Assembly: GCF_014202755.1 (NCBI RefSeq)
Contig: NZ_JACHHK010000003.1
Span: 248,001 to 312,000, forward strand
Origin: Catenisphaera adipataccumulans
GTDB taxonomy: Bacteria; Bacillota_I; Bacilli_A; Erysipelotrichales; Erysipelotrichaceae
Direction: 5' to 3'
Length of the DNA: 64,000 nucleotides
The notes below the pieces were generated by a model, which was not told the origin of the DNA, ran no database searches, and saw only the letters and a list, made by a program, of their open reading frames with translations. Position numbers and translations under genes: made by a program. Shown piece by piece: positions 15,100-23,557 of the stretch; the first letter of the stretch is position 1, and each line of letters opens with the position of its first letter.

Positions 15100-16785
15100 T
15101 TATTTTTGATAGAAAGATTCAAAATCGTACTTATAAACACGATAGATCATATACTTGCTCAGTTTCATCTTGAACTGACGGATCAACTGGCCGTCATTCG
15201 TATACTCTCCAAAGATGCCCTGGAAGCCGGAATCCGCAATGACCGTCGAACCCGTCTCCTGCACGCTGGAAACAAAGCTGGAATATGGTACCGCAAACGA
15301 GGTTTCCAATTCATAAGTACCGGCATTTTCATCTACTTTATACCGATAATAATATGAGTTGGCTGCCGCCAGTTCTTCAGCCGACATCGCGGAAACCGTC
15401 TTGGTTTCGATACCGGAGATCTGGGTCCAGTCGTAATCCGGCTGTGTCGTGCTCTGACCATAGTTATTGTTGAAGAGGTATAAGTAATATACGCCGTCTT
15501 CATCCGTCGGTACATAAGTCACACTGTGCTGGCCGCCGGTATTACTGAAGGTGCCGACCTGTGTCAATACCTTGTCATCATAACCGCTTTCGGTCCAGAA
15601 ATCTTTCTGACCGATGATGTAATCCAGATTCGGGCTCTTCGAGAACAGCTTGGAGATCTTGATGATCGACGAAGTCTCTCTTGAGGATAAGATAACGGTT
15701 CCGCTGCCTAACCATTGAATCGAGTTGACATGGATCCAATCCAGACCGTAGACGCCTTCACCGTTGACGCCGCTTTCCGGCATGGTCGTCGTCTCTTTAT
15801 AATCACCGAGGATATCACCTAGATCAACAACATCCAGGATCTTGTCGGTATCCGGATCGATGCGGATGATCAAATCTTCTGCCTTACACTTGTCTACATC
15901 ATCTGTCTGATACGATGCCAGCACGACAAGGTTGCCGTCATCATCGAAGCAGTAATCATGATGCAGTTCATATTTACCCGTATGGATCACTTTTTGTACC
16001 TGACCTAGATTATCAACGGCCGCAAGTGTATGCTTGCCGATGCTGTAGTACATCAAATTGCCTTTGAATAAGATCCGATGCGAACGATAACCAAGGATCG
16101 GCACTTCGCCGCGGATCGTGCCGCTATTATCGTAGTAGTACATGAAATCCTGTCCGTCGCTGTCATTGCCCAGGATCGTATACAAACCATTGCTCAACGC
16201 TTGTGTGGACGTTCCGTCGGTGGTTGCTAAAGTTGTTTCTTCCGAGCCGAGCAGTTTGCCCATTTTATACGTAACTTTTTCGGTTTTTGTATTGCCGTTG
16301 GCATCGGTCATCGTAAATGTGATCGTATTCTTTGTATTTGGCACCAGACCGATGACAGTAAATTCATGCGTCTTGGTCCGTTTGGATTCAGCCTGCGAAG
16401 AGTAATCTTCATAGCCTTCTGCCGATACAGTATATGAAGTCTTCACGGCTTTATCGGTCTTGAAATAAACATAGAGCGATAATGTATTGGTGCCGTATGG
16501 ATTATGAATGATCAACATATTTGATTCGTCATAATCATCCTGGCTCTTTAGGTCTTCGATATTGTCGTGGATCTTTTCAGAATACTCCGTGGTATAAATT
16601 TCTTCCACTTTATCAGCCAGTTTGTCCGCACTTAAATGATTGTCCGTCGAATTGTTATCTTGTACGTCCTTGTCTTCCGATACGGTGATCGTATCCGCAA
16701 AGGTCTCTTCCTGCTGCTGACAGCCTGTTCCTGCCGCCAGCATCGCCGCTGTACATAATGCAGCCAGCCATTTTTTGCACTTCAT
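15100..16785 (-). CDS. Aryl-sulfate sulfotransferase (AssT-family) lipoprotein
   Basis: The 561-residue protein has a lipoprotein signal (WLAALCTAAMLAAGTGC), an N-terminal beta-rich domain to about residue 180 and a propeller-like AssT domain. Likely catalytic residues are visible: His and Asn in DWIHVNS, Arg in SSRETSS and a second His in GGQHSV. AssT enzymes move sulfate from one phenolic sulfate to another phenol without PAPS, outside the cytoplasm. Here it is probably anchored on the outer face of the membrane. GGAGG lies upstream. A role in handling dietary or host aryl sulfates in the gut is an inference. Confidence 0.85.
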   Translation of the reverse strand: MKCKKWLAALCTAAMLAAGTGCQQQEETFADTITVSEDKDVQDNNSTDNHLSADKLADKVEEIYTTEYSEKIHDNIEDLKSQDDYDESNMLIIHNPYGTNTLSLYVYFKTDKAVKTSYTVSAEGYEDYSSQAESKRTKTHEFTVIGLVPNTKNTITFTMTDANGNTKTEKVTYKMGKLLGSEETTLATTDGTSTQALSNGLYTILGNDSDGQDFMYYYDNSGTIRGEVPILGYRSHRILFKGNLMYYSIGKHTLAAVDNLGQVQKVIHTGKYELHHDYCFDDDGNLVVLASYQTDDVDKCKAEDLIIRIDPDTDKILDVVDLGDILGDYKETTTMPESGVNGEGVYGLDWIHVNSIQWLGSGTVILSSRETSSIIKISKLFSKSPNLDYIIGQKDFWTESGYDDKVLTQVGTFSNTGGQHSVTYVPTDEDGVYYLYLFNNNYGQSTTQPDYDWTQISGIETKTVSAMSAEELAAANSYYYRYKVDENAGTYELETSFAVPYSSFVSSVQETGSTVIADSGFQGIFGEYTNDGQLIRQFKMKLSKYMIYRVYKYDFESFYQK

Positions 16786-16894
16786 ATTTACCTCCTGTCA
16801 AATCACACTTTTTTTTATTATAGTATGCGAAGCTTTATTTTTGCTTAAAATATTTTTTACTTGTTTTTTTCTGATTTCGGGTTACGCTGAAAGT

Positions 16895-17500
16895 ATGGAA
16901 CGATTGATCAGTCTGTTGATCGGTTATTTGTTCGGCTGTTTTTTGACCGCCGAGCTGGTAGCCCGCATCTATGCCCATACTTCTGCCTTTTCCCTGGGCG
17001 GTACCAATAATCCTGGCATGGCCAACGTCATGCACCAGCTGGGACTGGTCCCAGGCCTTCTTGTACTGGCCGGAGACTTATTAAAATGTATCCTGGCCAT
17101 GGCGATCGTGCAGACGTTGTTTGCCCCGCACATCTGTGTACTATATGTGGGACTAGGCTGTACGCTCGGTCATGATTTTCCGTTCTGGACCAAAGGAAAA
17201 GGCGGCAAAGGGGTTGCCGTGACCTGCATTGCAGTCTTTTTATTCGAACATTTTTGGGGCGGTGCAGCGGTGCTGACCGGAGCGGCCATCGTATTGCTGA
17301 CTAAATATTTATGTATCGGCGGCGTCGCGATCCCGGCCTTGTGCATCGTGCCGTTTTGGTTAAAATACGGCACGGAAACCGGCTTGATCATGATCTTTCT
17401 GACCCTGCTGATGCTGCAGCGGCACTACTCCCGGATCAAAGGGATCTTTACCGGTGAAACCGAAAAAACAGATCTCATAAAAAAAATAAGAGGTCATTGA
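16895..17500 (+). CDS. PlsY-like glycerol-3-phosphate acyltransferase family membrane protein
   Basis: The 201-residue membrane protein starts LISLLIGYLFGCFLTAELVA and matches PlsY in length and helix pattern. Motif 2 is well kept (GHDFPFWTKGKGGKGVAV). Motif 1, normally SxxxGSGNxGATN, is GGTNNPGMAN here, so this may be a divergent paralogue rather than the essential acyl-phosphate:G3P acyltransferase. The ATG at 16895 is chosen from alignment with the usual N-terminus. No ribosome site precedes it; a TACGCT box ends six bases before the ATG, suggesting a leaderless mRNA. Confidence 0.78.
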   Translation: MERLISLLIGYLFGCFLTAELVARIYAHTSAFSLGGTNNPGMANVMHQLGLVPGLLVLAGDLLKCILAMAIVQTLFAPHICVLYVGLGCTLGHDFPFWTKGKGGKGVAVTCIAVFLFEHFWGGAAVLTGAAIVLLTKYLCIGGVAIPALCIVPFWLKYGTETGLIMIFLTLLMLQRHYSRIKGIFTGETEKTDLIKKIRGH

Positions 17501-17507
17501 CCTCTTA
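17479..17507 (-). terminator. Terminator of the acylphosphatase gene
   Basis: TAAGAGGTC and GACCTCTTA pair around ATT. The minus-strand 3' side runs into an eight-base T-tract. It overlaps the ends of both convergent genes. Confidence 0.82.
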
Positions 17508-17777
17508 CCAATAATAACGAACCTCCATTTCGGTCTCACCGCGGACTTCAGGAATTTCCCGCGCTGAGATCTTCGTGATCTGAATATTGCGGAAGCTCTC
17601 CAGCTCATGAACGACCCGGTCAATATTCTGACGGGTCCCCTGCAGCTCAGCGGTCACCGTGCCGTCGGCATCATTGCGCACCCAGCCGGTCACATGGTTT
17701 TCCTGCGCAAACCGCCGAAGCATCCAGCGAAATCCAACGCCCTGGACCGTACCATAAAAGTGCATATATTTGCGCAT
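17505..17777 (-). CDS. acyP: Acylphosphatase
   Basis: The 90-residue protein has the acylphosphatase signature GTVQGVGFRWMLRRFA with the catalytic Arg, and GWVRNDADGTVTAELQG with the catalytic Asn. It hydrolyses carboxyl-phosphate bonds such as acetyl phosphate. AAAGGA lies eight bases before this ATG and overlaps the in-frame ATG at 17786, so the shorter start is preferred. It is convergent with the PlsY-like gene, whose enzyme class uses acyl phosphates; any functional link is speculative. Confidence 0.93.
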   Translation of the reverse strand: MRKYMHFYGTVQGVGFRWMLRRFAQENHVTGWVRNDADGTVTAELQGTRQNIDRVVHELESFRNIQITKISAREIPEVRGETEMEVRYYW

Positions 17778-17792
17778 CCTGATCATCCTTTC

Positions 17793-17822
17793 AAAAAATG
17801 GGTGCGTTTATGCCGCACCCAT
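17793..17822 (-). terminator. Terminator of the HD-domain gene
   Basis: ATGGGTGCG and CGCACCCAT pair around six bases and lead into T6 on the minus strand. It lies between the HD-domain gene and acyP. Confidence 0.82.
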
Positions 17823-18308
17823 GACCAATTCCTGACGAACACCTTTGTTCAAATATGAAATATTTAAAAACTCCGCACAGGCACATACCTTATCCATCAG
17901 ACATACCGCAATTGCCTCACGGTATTTTGGCGGGATCGGAGTCAGCGGGAACATGTGACGATGAATGATATTCGCCTCGATCTTACCAATCTCAAAATCC
18001 TGGCTGGCCCGTTTCAGCGCGATGCCCGGATGACGGAATCCGTGCCATTTGTGGTAGTCTTCTTTGACATGCCAATCATAGAGAAAATAATCATGAAGCA
18101 AAGCTCCTCTTACCAATGCATCCTCATCGAAATCAATATGAAGACGTTTCAGCAGCCAATAACTGGAATATGCAACGCCTAAGGAATGATCATAAACCGT
18201 CGTACCGTTGTGCTGTGTGAAGGTTTTCTCCATCTGCATACCTTCCGACGTCAAAATATCTTTACTCTTTTCGATAAATTCTTTTTGTGTTTCCGTTAAG
18301 GATCCCAT
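17808..18308 (-). CDS. HD-domain phosphohydrolase family protein
   Basis: The 166-residue protein has HD-type metal motifs: YDHSLGVAYSSYW, ALLHDYFLYDWH and a later HRHMFP. This layout resembles small predicted HD hydrolases of Firmicutes that act on nucleotides or similar phosphates, but no substrate can be assigned. The C-terminus is a helix ending QELVMGAA. It has its own TTGAAA/TATGCT promoter and AGGAAGG ribosome site. It is transcribed toward acyP, with a terminator between them. Confidence 0.8.
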   Translation of the reverse strand: MGSLTETQKEFIEKSKDILTSEGMQMEKTFTQHNGTTVYDHSLGVAYSSYWLLKRLHIDFDEDALVRGALLHDYFLYDWHVKEDYHKWHGFRHPGIALKRASQDFEIGKIEANIIHRHMFPLTPIPPKYREAIAVCLMDKVCACAEFLNISYLNKGVRQELVMGAA

Positions 18309-18342
18309 CTGTAAAATATTCCTTCCTTCTTATTTCAGAAGT

Positions 18343-18371
18343 AGCATACACAAACGATTTCAAAATTTCAA
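18343..18371 (-). promoter_or_regulatory. Promoter of the HD-domain gene
   Basis: On the minus strand TTGAAA (18366-18371) is 17 bases from TATGCT (18343-18348). Confidence 0.65.
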
Positions 18372-18388
18372 GATGAATGCCCGAAAAT

Positions 18389-19738
18389 TTATGAAAAATT
18401 TAGAAGTTTGCCGCTGCGGCGGGCATGAACATAAACGACCGTCAAGATGGCAGCCGTCACCGCCCAGCTCAGCGGATACACCGACATCAGCGTACCATAG
18501 TCGTGCGAACGCGCAAAGACCGTCAGCACCCATGCGATCCGCACTCCGCAGACCCCAAGAACCGTTACGACCGCCGGTTCCAGTGAACGTCCGTACCCGC
18601 GCATCGCACCGGACAGGACTTCCATGATCACATCCAGCAGCTCGCCGCCGACCAAATACTGCAGCCGGATATACCCGTACTGCACAACGACGGGATCTTC
18701 GTTGAACAATCCCAGCAGCGGTTTGCCGAATGTCAGTAAGATGAACATGATGCCCAGCGTTGCTGCAAGGTCCTGCAATAAAGCCAGTTTGGTCGCCCAG
18801 CGGCAGCGGTCCAGTTTGCCGGCACCCAAATTCTGCGATACAAATGTCGTACATGCCTGGCCGAATGAATTAATAATATAGTAGGCAATGATCTCAATAT
18901 TAAATGCGGCACTGCTGGCCGCCATGATATCCGCTCCAAGCGAATTGATCGCACTTTGGATCGTGACATTGCTGACGGCAAAGACCATGCCTTGTATGCC
19001 GGCCGGTACGCCGATCCGAAAGATCTCAGCCGCCTGTGTGCCGTGGATCCGGATCTCACGCAGACGGACACGGGTCCAGTCTTCCTGATGACAAAGCAAG
19101 GTCAGCAGCAGGCCCGAGCTTACGCAGTTGGCGATTACCGTTGCCCAGGCCACACCGTCAACAGAATGATGGAAGACGACCACAAAAATCAAATTTAGAA
19201 TTACGTTGATCACACCAGAAATCACCAAACAAATCAGCGGCGTACGCGTATTTCCCTGACTGCGGAAGATCCCGGATTCAAAGTTATACAGCAGGATCAC
19301 CGGCAGACCGAGAAAATAAATGCGCAGATACAACACCGAAAGCGGCATGACCGAAGCCGGTACACTGAGCAGACGTAAAAATGGCACGGCCAGCGCTTCT
19401 CCGACCGCCATTAAGGTCAGTCCCGAAACCAAAGCAATCGCAATGGCGGTGTGCACCGCATCATGCACCTTTTCTTCATTCTGCTCACCGGTATACCGCG
19501 CGATCACGACGATCGCGCCCAGCGAGATACCGACAAACAAGTTCACCAGCAGACCGATGACCGGCGTATTGCTGCCGACCGCGGCCATGGCTTCCTTGCC
19601 GACAAAACGGCCGATCACCACAACATCCGCCGCATTGAATAATTGCTGGAGGATACCGGTCAAGGCCAGCGGCAGCGCAAACCGAAAGATCTTATCGCCC
19701 AGGCTGCCTTGGGTCAAATTGCTTTCATTCGTGTTCAT
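18389..19738 (-). CDS. MATE-family efflux transporter (second of a tandem pair)
   Basis: The 449-residue, roughly twelve-helix protein starts GSLGDKIFRFALPLALTGILQQLFNAADVVVIGR, the MATE N-terminal motif, with a second MatE repeat from about residue 235 (AAEIFRIGVPAGIQGMVFAVSN). MATE pumps exchange Na+ or H+ for cationic compounds. Its ATG lies 14 bases inside the upstream MATE gene, so the two are translationally coupled. Substrate is unknown. Confidence 0.9.
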   Translation of the reverse strand: MNTNESNLTQGSLGDKIFRFALPLALTGILQQLFNAADVVVIGRFVGKEAMAAVGSNTPVIGLLVNLFVGISLGAIVVIARYTGEQNEEKVHDAVHTAIAIALVSGLTLMAVGEALAVPFLRLLSVPASVMPLSVLYLRIYFLGLPVILLYNFESGIFRSQGNTRTPLICLVISGVINVILNLIFVVVFHHSVDGVAWATVIANCVSSGLLLTLLCHQEDWTRVRLREIRIHGTQAAEIFRIGVPAGIQGMVFAVSNVTIQSAINSLGADIMAASSAAFNIEIIAYYIINSFGQACTTFVSQNLGAGKLDRCRWATKLALLQDLAATLGIMFILLTFGKPLLGLFNEDPVVVQYGYIRLQYLVGGELLDVIMEVLSGAMRGYGRSLEPAVVTVLGVCGVRIAWVLTVFARSHDYGTLMSVYPLSWAVTAAILTVVYVHARRSGKLLNFS

Positions 19739-21086
19739 TTTCTCTCTCCATCCGTTTTAATTCCGGCAGGACCGTTACCAACATGGTGATGAAACAAGCC
19801 AGGCCGCCGATGATATTTGAAATAGGTTCCGCCATAAAGACACCATCGGTTGCTGGTTCAACCACGGTAGGCAGCCATATGGTCAGCGGAATGACAATGA
19901 CCGCTTTTCGAAGCAAGGAAAAAAAGATCGCTTTTTTCCGCTTATTGAGCGCTTTGAACGTGGTCTGGCCCGTATATTGGAAGACCATGAACACAAACGC
20001 ATAGAAATACAAATGCAGACAGCGCACGGCTGCTTGTTCAATGGCCCGGTCATCACTGAAGATCCGGATAAAGAACGACGGAAACCGTTCGATCAAGCCT
20101 GTCACGATCAATGCATAGGCAAACCCGATCAGAAACATGATCTTCATCGCACTTCGAATGCGCTGCGGATGGCGGGCACCGTAATTAAAGCTGATAAACG
20201 GGCTGGTGCCCTCCATGATGGCCAGGATCGGCACCTCCAACATCTGCCGGACACTGGAAACAATGGTCATGATCGAGATATAAAGTTCTCCGCCGGTCGA
20301 CGCCAGCACATTGTTACAGACGATGTTGACCAAACTGTTGGTGATCTGCATCACGAATGCGGAAGAACCAAGCATGAGGATATCTTTGATATAAGCACGG
20401 GTACAAGTAAATGAAAGCGGGAAAAGCGAACGATCGCTGCGCAGAAAACGCAGCACAAACAGAGCCGATACCGCTTGTGAAATCACCGTTGCCGCAGCCG
20501 CCCCGCGGATCCCCATGCCGAATACGAAAATAAACACAGGATCCAGTACAATATTCAGTACCGCACCGATGATGACTGTCGTCATGCCGACCGACGGAAA
20601 TCCCTGCGCATTGATGAACGGGTTCATGCCGGTGGCGATCATAGAAAAAACGGTCCCCAGCGCATAGATCCGCAGATACTGCAGACAATAGCCGATCGTT
20701 GCCTTTCCGGCGCCGAATGCTTCCATCATCGGCCGCGCGAACAATTCGATCCCGACGATCAGAATCAAACCGGTCACCACCTCTAACCAGAACGAGGTAT
20801 TCATCAGCTCGGCTGCTTTCTTTTCGTTCTGCCGGCCGCGTTCAATCGCAAACAGCGGTGAGCCGCCCATACCATAAAGATTTGTAAAAGCTGTGATCAA
20901 GATCACGACCGGAAAGCACAGCCCGACTGCGCCCAATGCGGTCGTGCCGATCTCAGGGATACGGCCAATATAGACCCGGTCGACGATATTGTAGAGCAGA
21001 TTCAGCGACTGAGCCACAAACATCGGCAGCGTCAGACGAAGAATGGTTTTGGTGATGCTGCCGTTTTCATAATCCATCGGTTTCAT
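19725..21086 (-). CDS. MATE-family efflux transporter (first of a tandem pair)
   Basis: The 453-residue protein has the MATE pattern (ITKTILRLTLPMFVAQSLNLLYNIVDRVYIG) and about twelve membrane helices, with a FERFPSFFIRIFSDD-like loop before the last helices. It is clearly different from its overlapping neighbour rather than a recent duplicate. The ATG at 21086 is preferred; the upstream ATG at 21128 lies inside the lon terminator. No ribosome site precedes 21086. Instead TATACT ends seven bases upstream with TTCACT 17 bases before it, so the mRNA may be leaderless. Confidence 0.88.
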   Translation of the reverse strand: MKPMDYENGSITKTILRLTLPMFVAQSLNLLYNIVDRVYIGRIPEIGTTALGAVGLCFPVVILITAFTNLYGMGGSPLFAIERGRQNEKKAAELMNTSFWLEVVTGLILIVGIELFARPMMEAFGAGKATIGYCLQYLRIYALGTVFSMIATGMNPFINAQGFPSVGMTTVIIGAVLNIVLDPVFIFVFGMGIRGAAAATVISQAVSALFVLRFLRSDRSLFPLSFTCTRAYIKDILMLGSSAFVMQITNSLVNIVCNNVLASTGGELYISIMTIVSSVRQMLEVPILAIMEGTSPFISFNYGARHPQRIRSAMKIMFLIGFAYALIVTGLIERFPSFFIRIFSDDRAIEQAAVRCLHLYFYAFVFMVFQYTGQTTFKALNKRKKAIFFSLLRKAVIVIPLTIWLPTVVEPATDGVFMAEPISNIIGGLACFITMLVTVLPELKRMERENEHE

Positions 21087-21107
21087 AACATTTAGTATAT
21101 GCCAAAT

Positions 21108-21134
21108 AAAAAGGAAAGTGAACTTCACTTTCCT
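21108..21134 (-). terminator. Terminator of lon, overlapping the MATE promoter
   Basis: AGGAAAGTGAA and TTCACTTTCCT form an almost continuous palindrome followed by T5 on the minus strand. Its 3' arm also supplies the -35 box (TTCACT) of the downstream MATE promoter. Confidence 0.75.
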
Positions 21135-23406
21135 AAAGAATACCGGTTTTTTTTAAAACATCACTGACTTCTTCCACAGGGATGATTTCCAAGTTGTTCT
21201 TCACTTCATCCGCCACATCTTTTAAGTCTTCCACATTTTCTTTCGGAATGAAGACCGTTGAGATGCCGGCACGGGAAGCCGCCATCAGTTTTTCCGGCAG
21301 ACCGCCGATCGGCATGACAACACCGCGCAGTGAAACTTCACCAGTCATCGCATACTTCGGATCCACTGCCTTGCCGGTAACCAACGAGGCCAACGCCGTC
21401 GTTAAGGTAATACCAGCGCTTGGGCCGTCTTTTTTGATCGAACCTTCCGGCACATGGATATGGATATCGTTTTCCTCAAAGTATTTTGCCTGCTCCGGGA
21501 ACATCGATTTCACTAATGTGATGGCGATCTGGGCGGATTCTTTCATGACATCGCCCAGTTGTCCGGTGATGATCAGTTTACCGCTGCCTTTGGTCATCAT
21601 CGTTTCGATGAATAAGATCTCGCCGCCGGCCATGGTCCATGCCAGACCGGTCACGATGCCTGGTTTCTTTTTTGCCAGCACATGTTCGTGATGGATCGGC
21701 TTCATATCCAGATAATCGTGCACTTCGTCCGGCTGCACGACGATCTTTTCATGATTGCCTTCGACGATCCGCACCGCCGCGAACCGGCATAAGGTGTCCA
21801 GCCGTTTTTTCAGACCGCGCACGCCGCCTTCCATCGTATAATCCGAAATGATCGTCTTGATCGTTTCATCCGGGACTTCCAGATCATCGGCCGTGATGCC
21901 GGCGGCTTCCATGGCTTTCGGCAGTAAGTGACGGCGGGCAATTTCAAATTTCTCCGTTGCGCTGTAACCATTGAACTGGATCACTTCCATCCGGTTCAGC
22001 AGCGGTTCCGGAATGGTATCCAGGGTATTGGCCGTGCAGATGAACAGAACATCGCTTAAATCATACGGTACATTCATATAATGATCCGTAAAGGTGCTGT
22101 TTTGTTCCGGATCCAGCACCTCCAACAAGGCGCTTGCGGGATCGCCGTTGTAGGATGCGGACAATTTATCGACCTCATCCAGGACCATGACCGGATTCGA
22201 GACACCGCTCTTGTGAATGCCGTCCATGATCCGGCCCGGCATAGCACCAATATACGTCCGACGATGGCCGCGGATATCTGCTTCGTCGCGCACACCGCCT
22301 AAGCTGACACGCACATATTTACGGTGCAGCGCCTTGGCGATGCTTTGGCCGATACTGGTCTTGCCGGTGCCTGGTGCCCCGACGAAACAAAGAATGGAAC
22401 CCTTCTGGTCATGGTTCAGATCCATGACCGCAATCTGCTGAAGAATGCGCTCCTTGACCTTCTTCAAGCCAAAATGATCTTCATCAAGCACCTTGCGCGC
22501 CTGCTCCAGATCCACCGGCTGATAGGTTTCATGTTTCCAAGACAAGCTGGTCACAAAATCCAGGTAATCATACAATGTACCGTATTCCGGCGAGTTGTTG
22601 CCTTCCTGTTTCAAACGATTCAGCACTTTTTCGGCTTCCTTGCGTGCTGTTTCGTTCATATCGGATTCCTGCATCTTGATTTCCATCTTCCGCACTTCGG
22701 TGACGTTTTCCGGATGCATTTCGTCCAGTTCCTTCTGCAGATATTCCATCTGTTTCTTGATGGCCTGCTCCCGATAGGCCTTCTGGTTGTCTTCTTCCTG
22801 CGCCGTGGCCGCTTCGTTGGTGACCTTGGTGATCTCCAAGAACTCATAAAGCATGGTTTCAATCATTTCGGTCTGTTTTTTGACACTGTCTTCGGCAACG
22901 ACCGCGTACTTTTCGGCCGCCGTATTGTTCAGCCACGAAGACATGGCGACAATGATCTCATTCAAGGAATGCCACTGATTGATATAGTTTCGGGAAATGG
23001 TTCCCCATTTAAAATTGGAGACAAAATCGATCAAGGCGCCTTTCATGGCTTCAAGCTTGTTGTTGGCTTCATCCACTTCAAGATCATTGATGTCCGCCCG
23101 TTTCGCGATCGTCAGTTCGATCGGCCGGTCATTGGTGACCGTCAGCAGGTCGACATTGACCCGATCGGTGGTACGGATGACAAGGTAGTTGTTTTCGTTG
23201 ATTTCAGTGATATACCCGGAAACACCGATCGGATAAAAACTGTTTTCATCATAATCGTCCCGGTCTTGTTTTTCTTTCGCAAATAAGAAAACGACTTTCT
23301 TATTCAGCTCCGGTTCGCGTTTCGATAATTCGGTGAAGTTATCACTTTTCATATACACATTCGCGCCCGGCAGGATAATCGCATCATAAATAGGTACTAC
23401 GATCAT
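21133..23406 (-). CDS. lon: ATP-dependent protease Lon
   Basis: The 757-residue protein has an N-terminal substrate domain (about 1-190), a coiled-coil region (about 195-260), an AAA+ domain with Walker A GAPGTGKT and VMVLDEVDK, and a C-terminal protease domain with the catalytic serine in DGPSAGITL and the partner lysine in the following helix region. It degrades misfolded and regulatory proteins in the cytosol. The ribosome site is AAGGAGG. A CIRCE-like element in the 5' UTR suggests HrcA heat-shock control. The N-terminal domain is slightly short compared with 780-residue homologues. Confidence 0.96.
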   Translation of the reverse strand: MIVVPIYDAIILPGANVYMKSDNFTELSKREPELNKKVVFLFAKEKQDRDDYDENSFYPIGVSGYITEINENNYLVIRTTDRVNVDLLTVTNDRPIELTIAKRADINDLEVDEANNKLEAMKGALIDFVSNFKWGTISRNYINQWHSLNEIIVAMSSWLNNTAAEKYAVVAEDSVKKQTEMIETMLYEFLEITKVTNEAATAQEEDNQKAYREQAIKKQMEYLQKELDEMHPENVTEVRKMEIKMQESDMNETARKEAEKVLNRLKQEGNNSPEYGTLYDYLDFVTSLSWKHETYQPVDLEQARKVLDEDHFGLKKVKERILQQIAVMDLNHDQKGSILCFVGAPGTGKTSIGQSIAKALHRKYVRVSLGGVRDEADIRGHRRTYIGAMPGRIMDGIHKSGVSNPVMVLDEVDKLSASYNGDPASALLEVLDPEQNSTFTDHYMNVPYDLSDVLFICTANTLDTIPEPLLNRMEVIQFNGYSATEKFEIARRHLLPKAMEAAGITADDLEVPDETIKTIISDYTMEGGVRGLKKRLDTLCRFAAVRIVEGNHEKIVVQPDEVHDYLDMKPIHHEHVLAKKKPGIVTGLAWTMAGGEILFIETMMTKGSGKLIITGQLGDVMKESAQIAITLVKSMFPEQAKYFEENDIHIHVPEGSIKKDGPSAGITLTTALASLVTGKAVDPKYAMTGEVSLRGVVMPIGGLPEKLMAASRAGISTVFIPKENVEDLKDVADEVKNNLEIIPVEEVSDVLKKTGIL

Positions 23407-23420
23407 AGGTACACCTCCTT

Positions 23421-23447
23421 GTAGCAGTCGTGTGATGAGAGTGCTAA
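23421..23447 (-). promoter_or_regulatory. CIRCE-like operator (HrcA site) upstream of lon
   Basis: GTAGCAGTC, nine bases, then GAGTGCTAA on the plus strand. The right arm is a perfect CIRCE half-site and the left matches seven of nine (consensus TTAGCACTC-N9-GAGTGCTAA). It lies between the lon promoter and its start codon, a usual HrcA position. Confidence 0.7.
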
Positions 23448-23461
23448 TCTCAAGTAATCGT

Positions 23462-23489
23462 ATTATACACCCTCTACCGGTAAAATCAA
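23462..23489 (-). promoter_or_regulatory. lon promoter
   Basis: On the minus strand TTGATT (23484-23489) and TATAAT (23462-23467) are 16 bases apart, just upstream of the CIRCE-like site. Confidence 0.7.
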
Positions 23490-23557
23490 GTCTGATGTTT
23501 CCGCATGTAAAATTGAATGGTATAATGGCTATATTAACAAAGGAAGGTATGCTGAAG

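Noticed and set aside
22324-23286. 320-codon plus-strand ORF opposite lon
   Set aside because: It is Phe/Leu/His-rich, as expected when an acidic helical coding sequence is read backwards; lon is certain.
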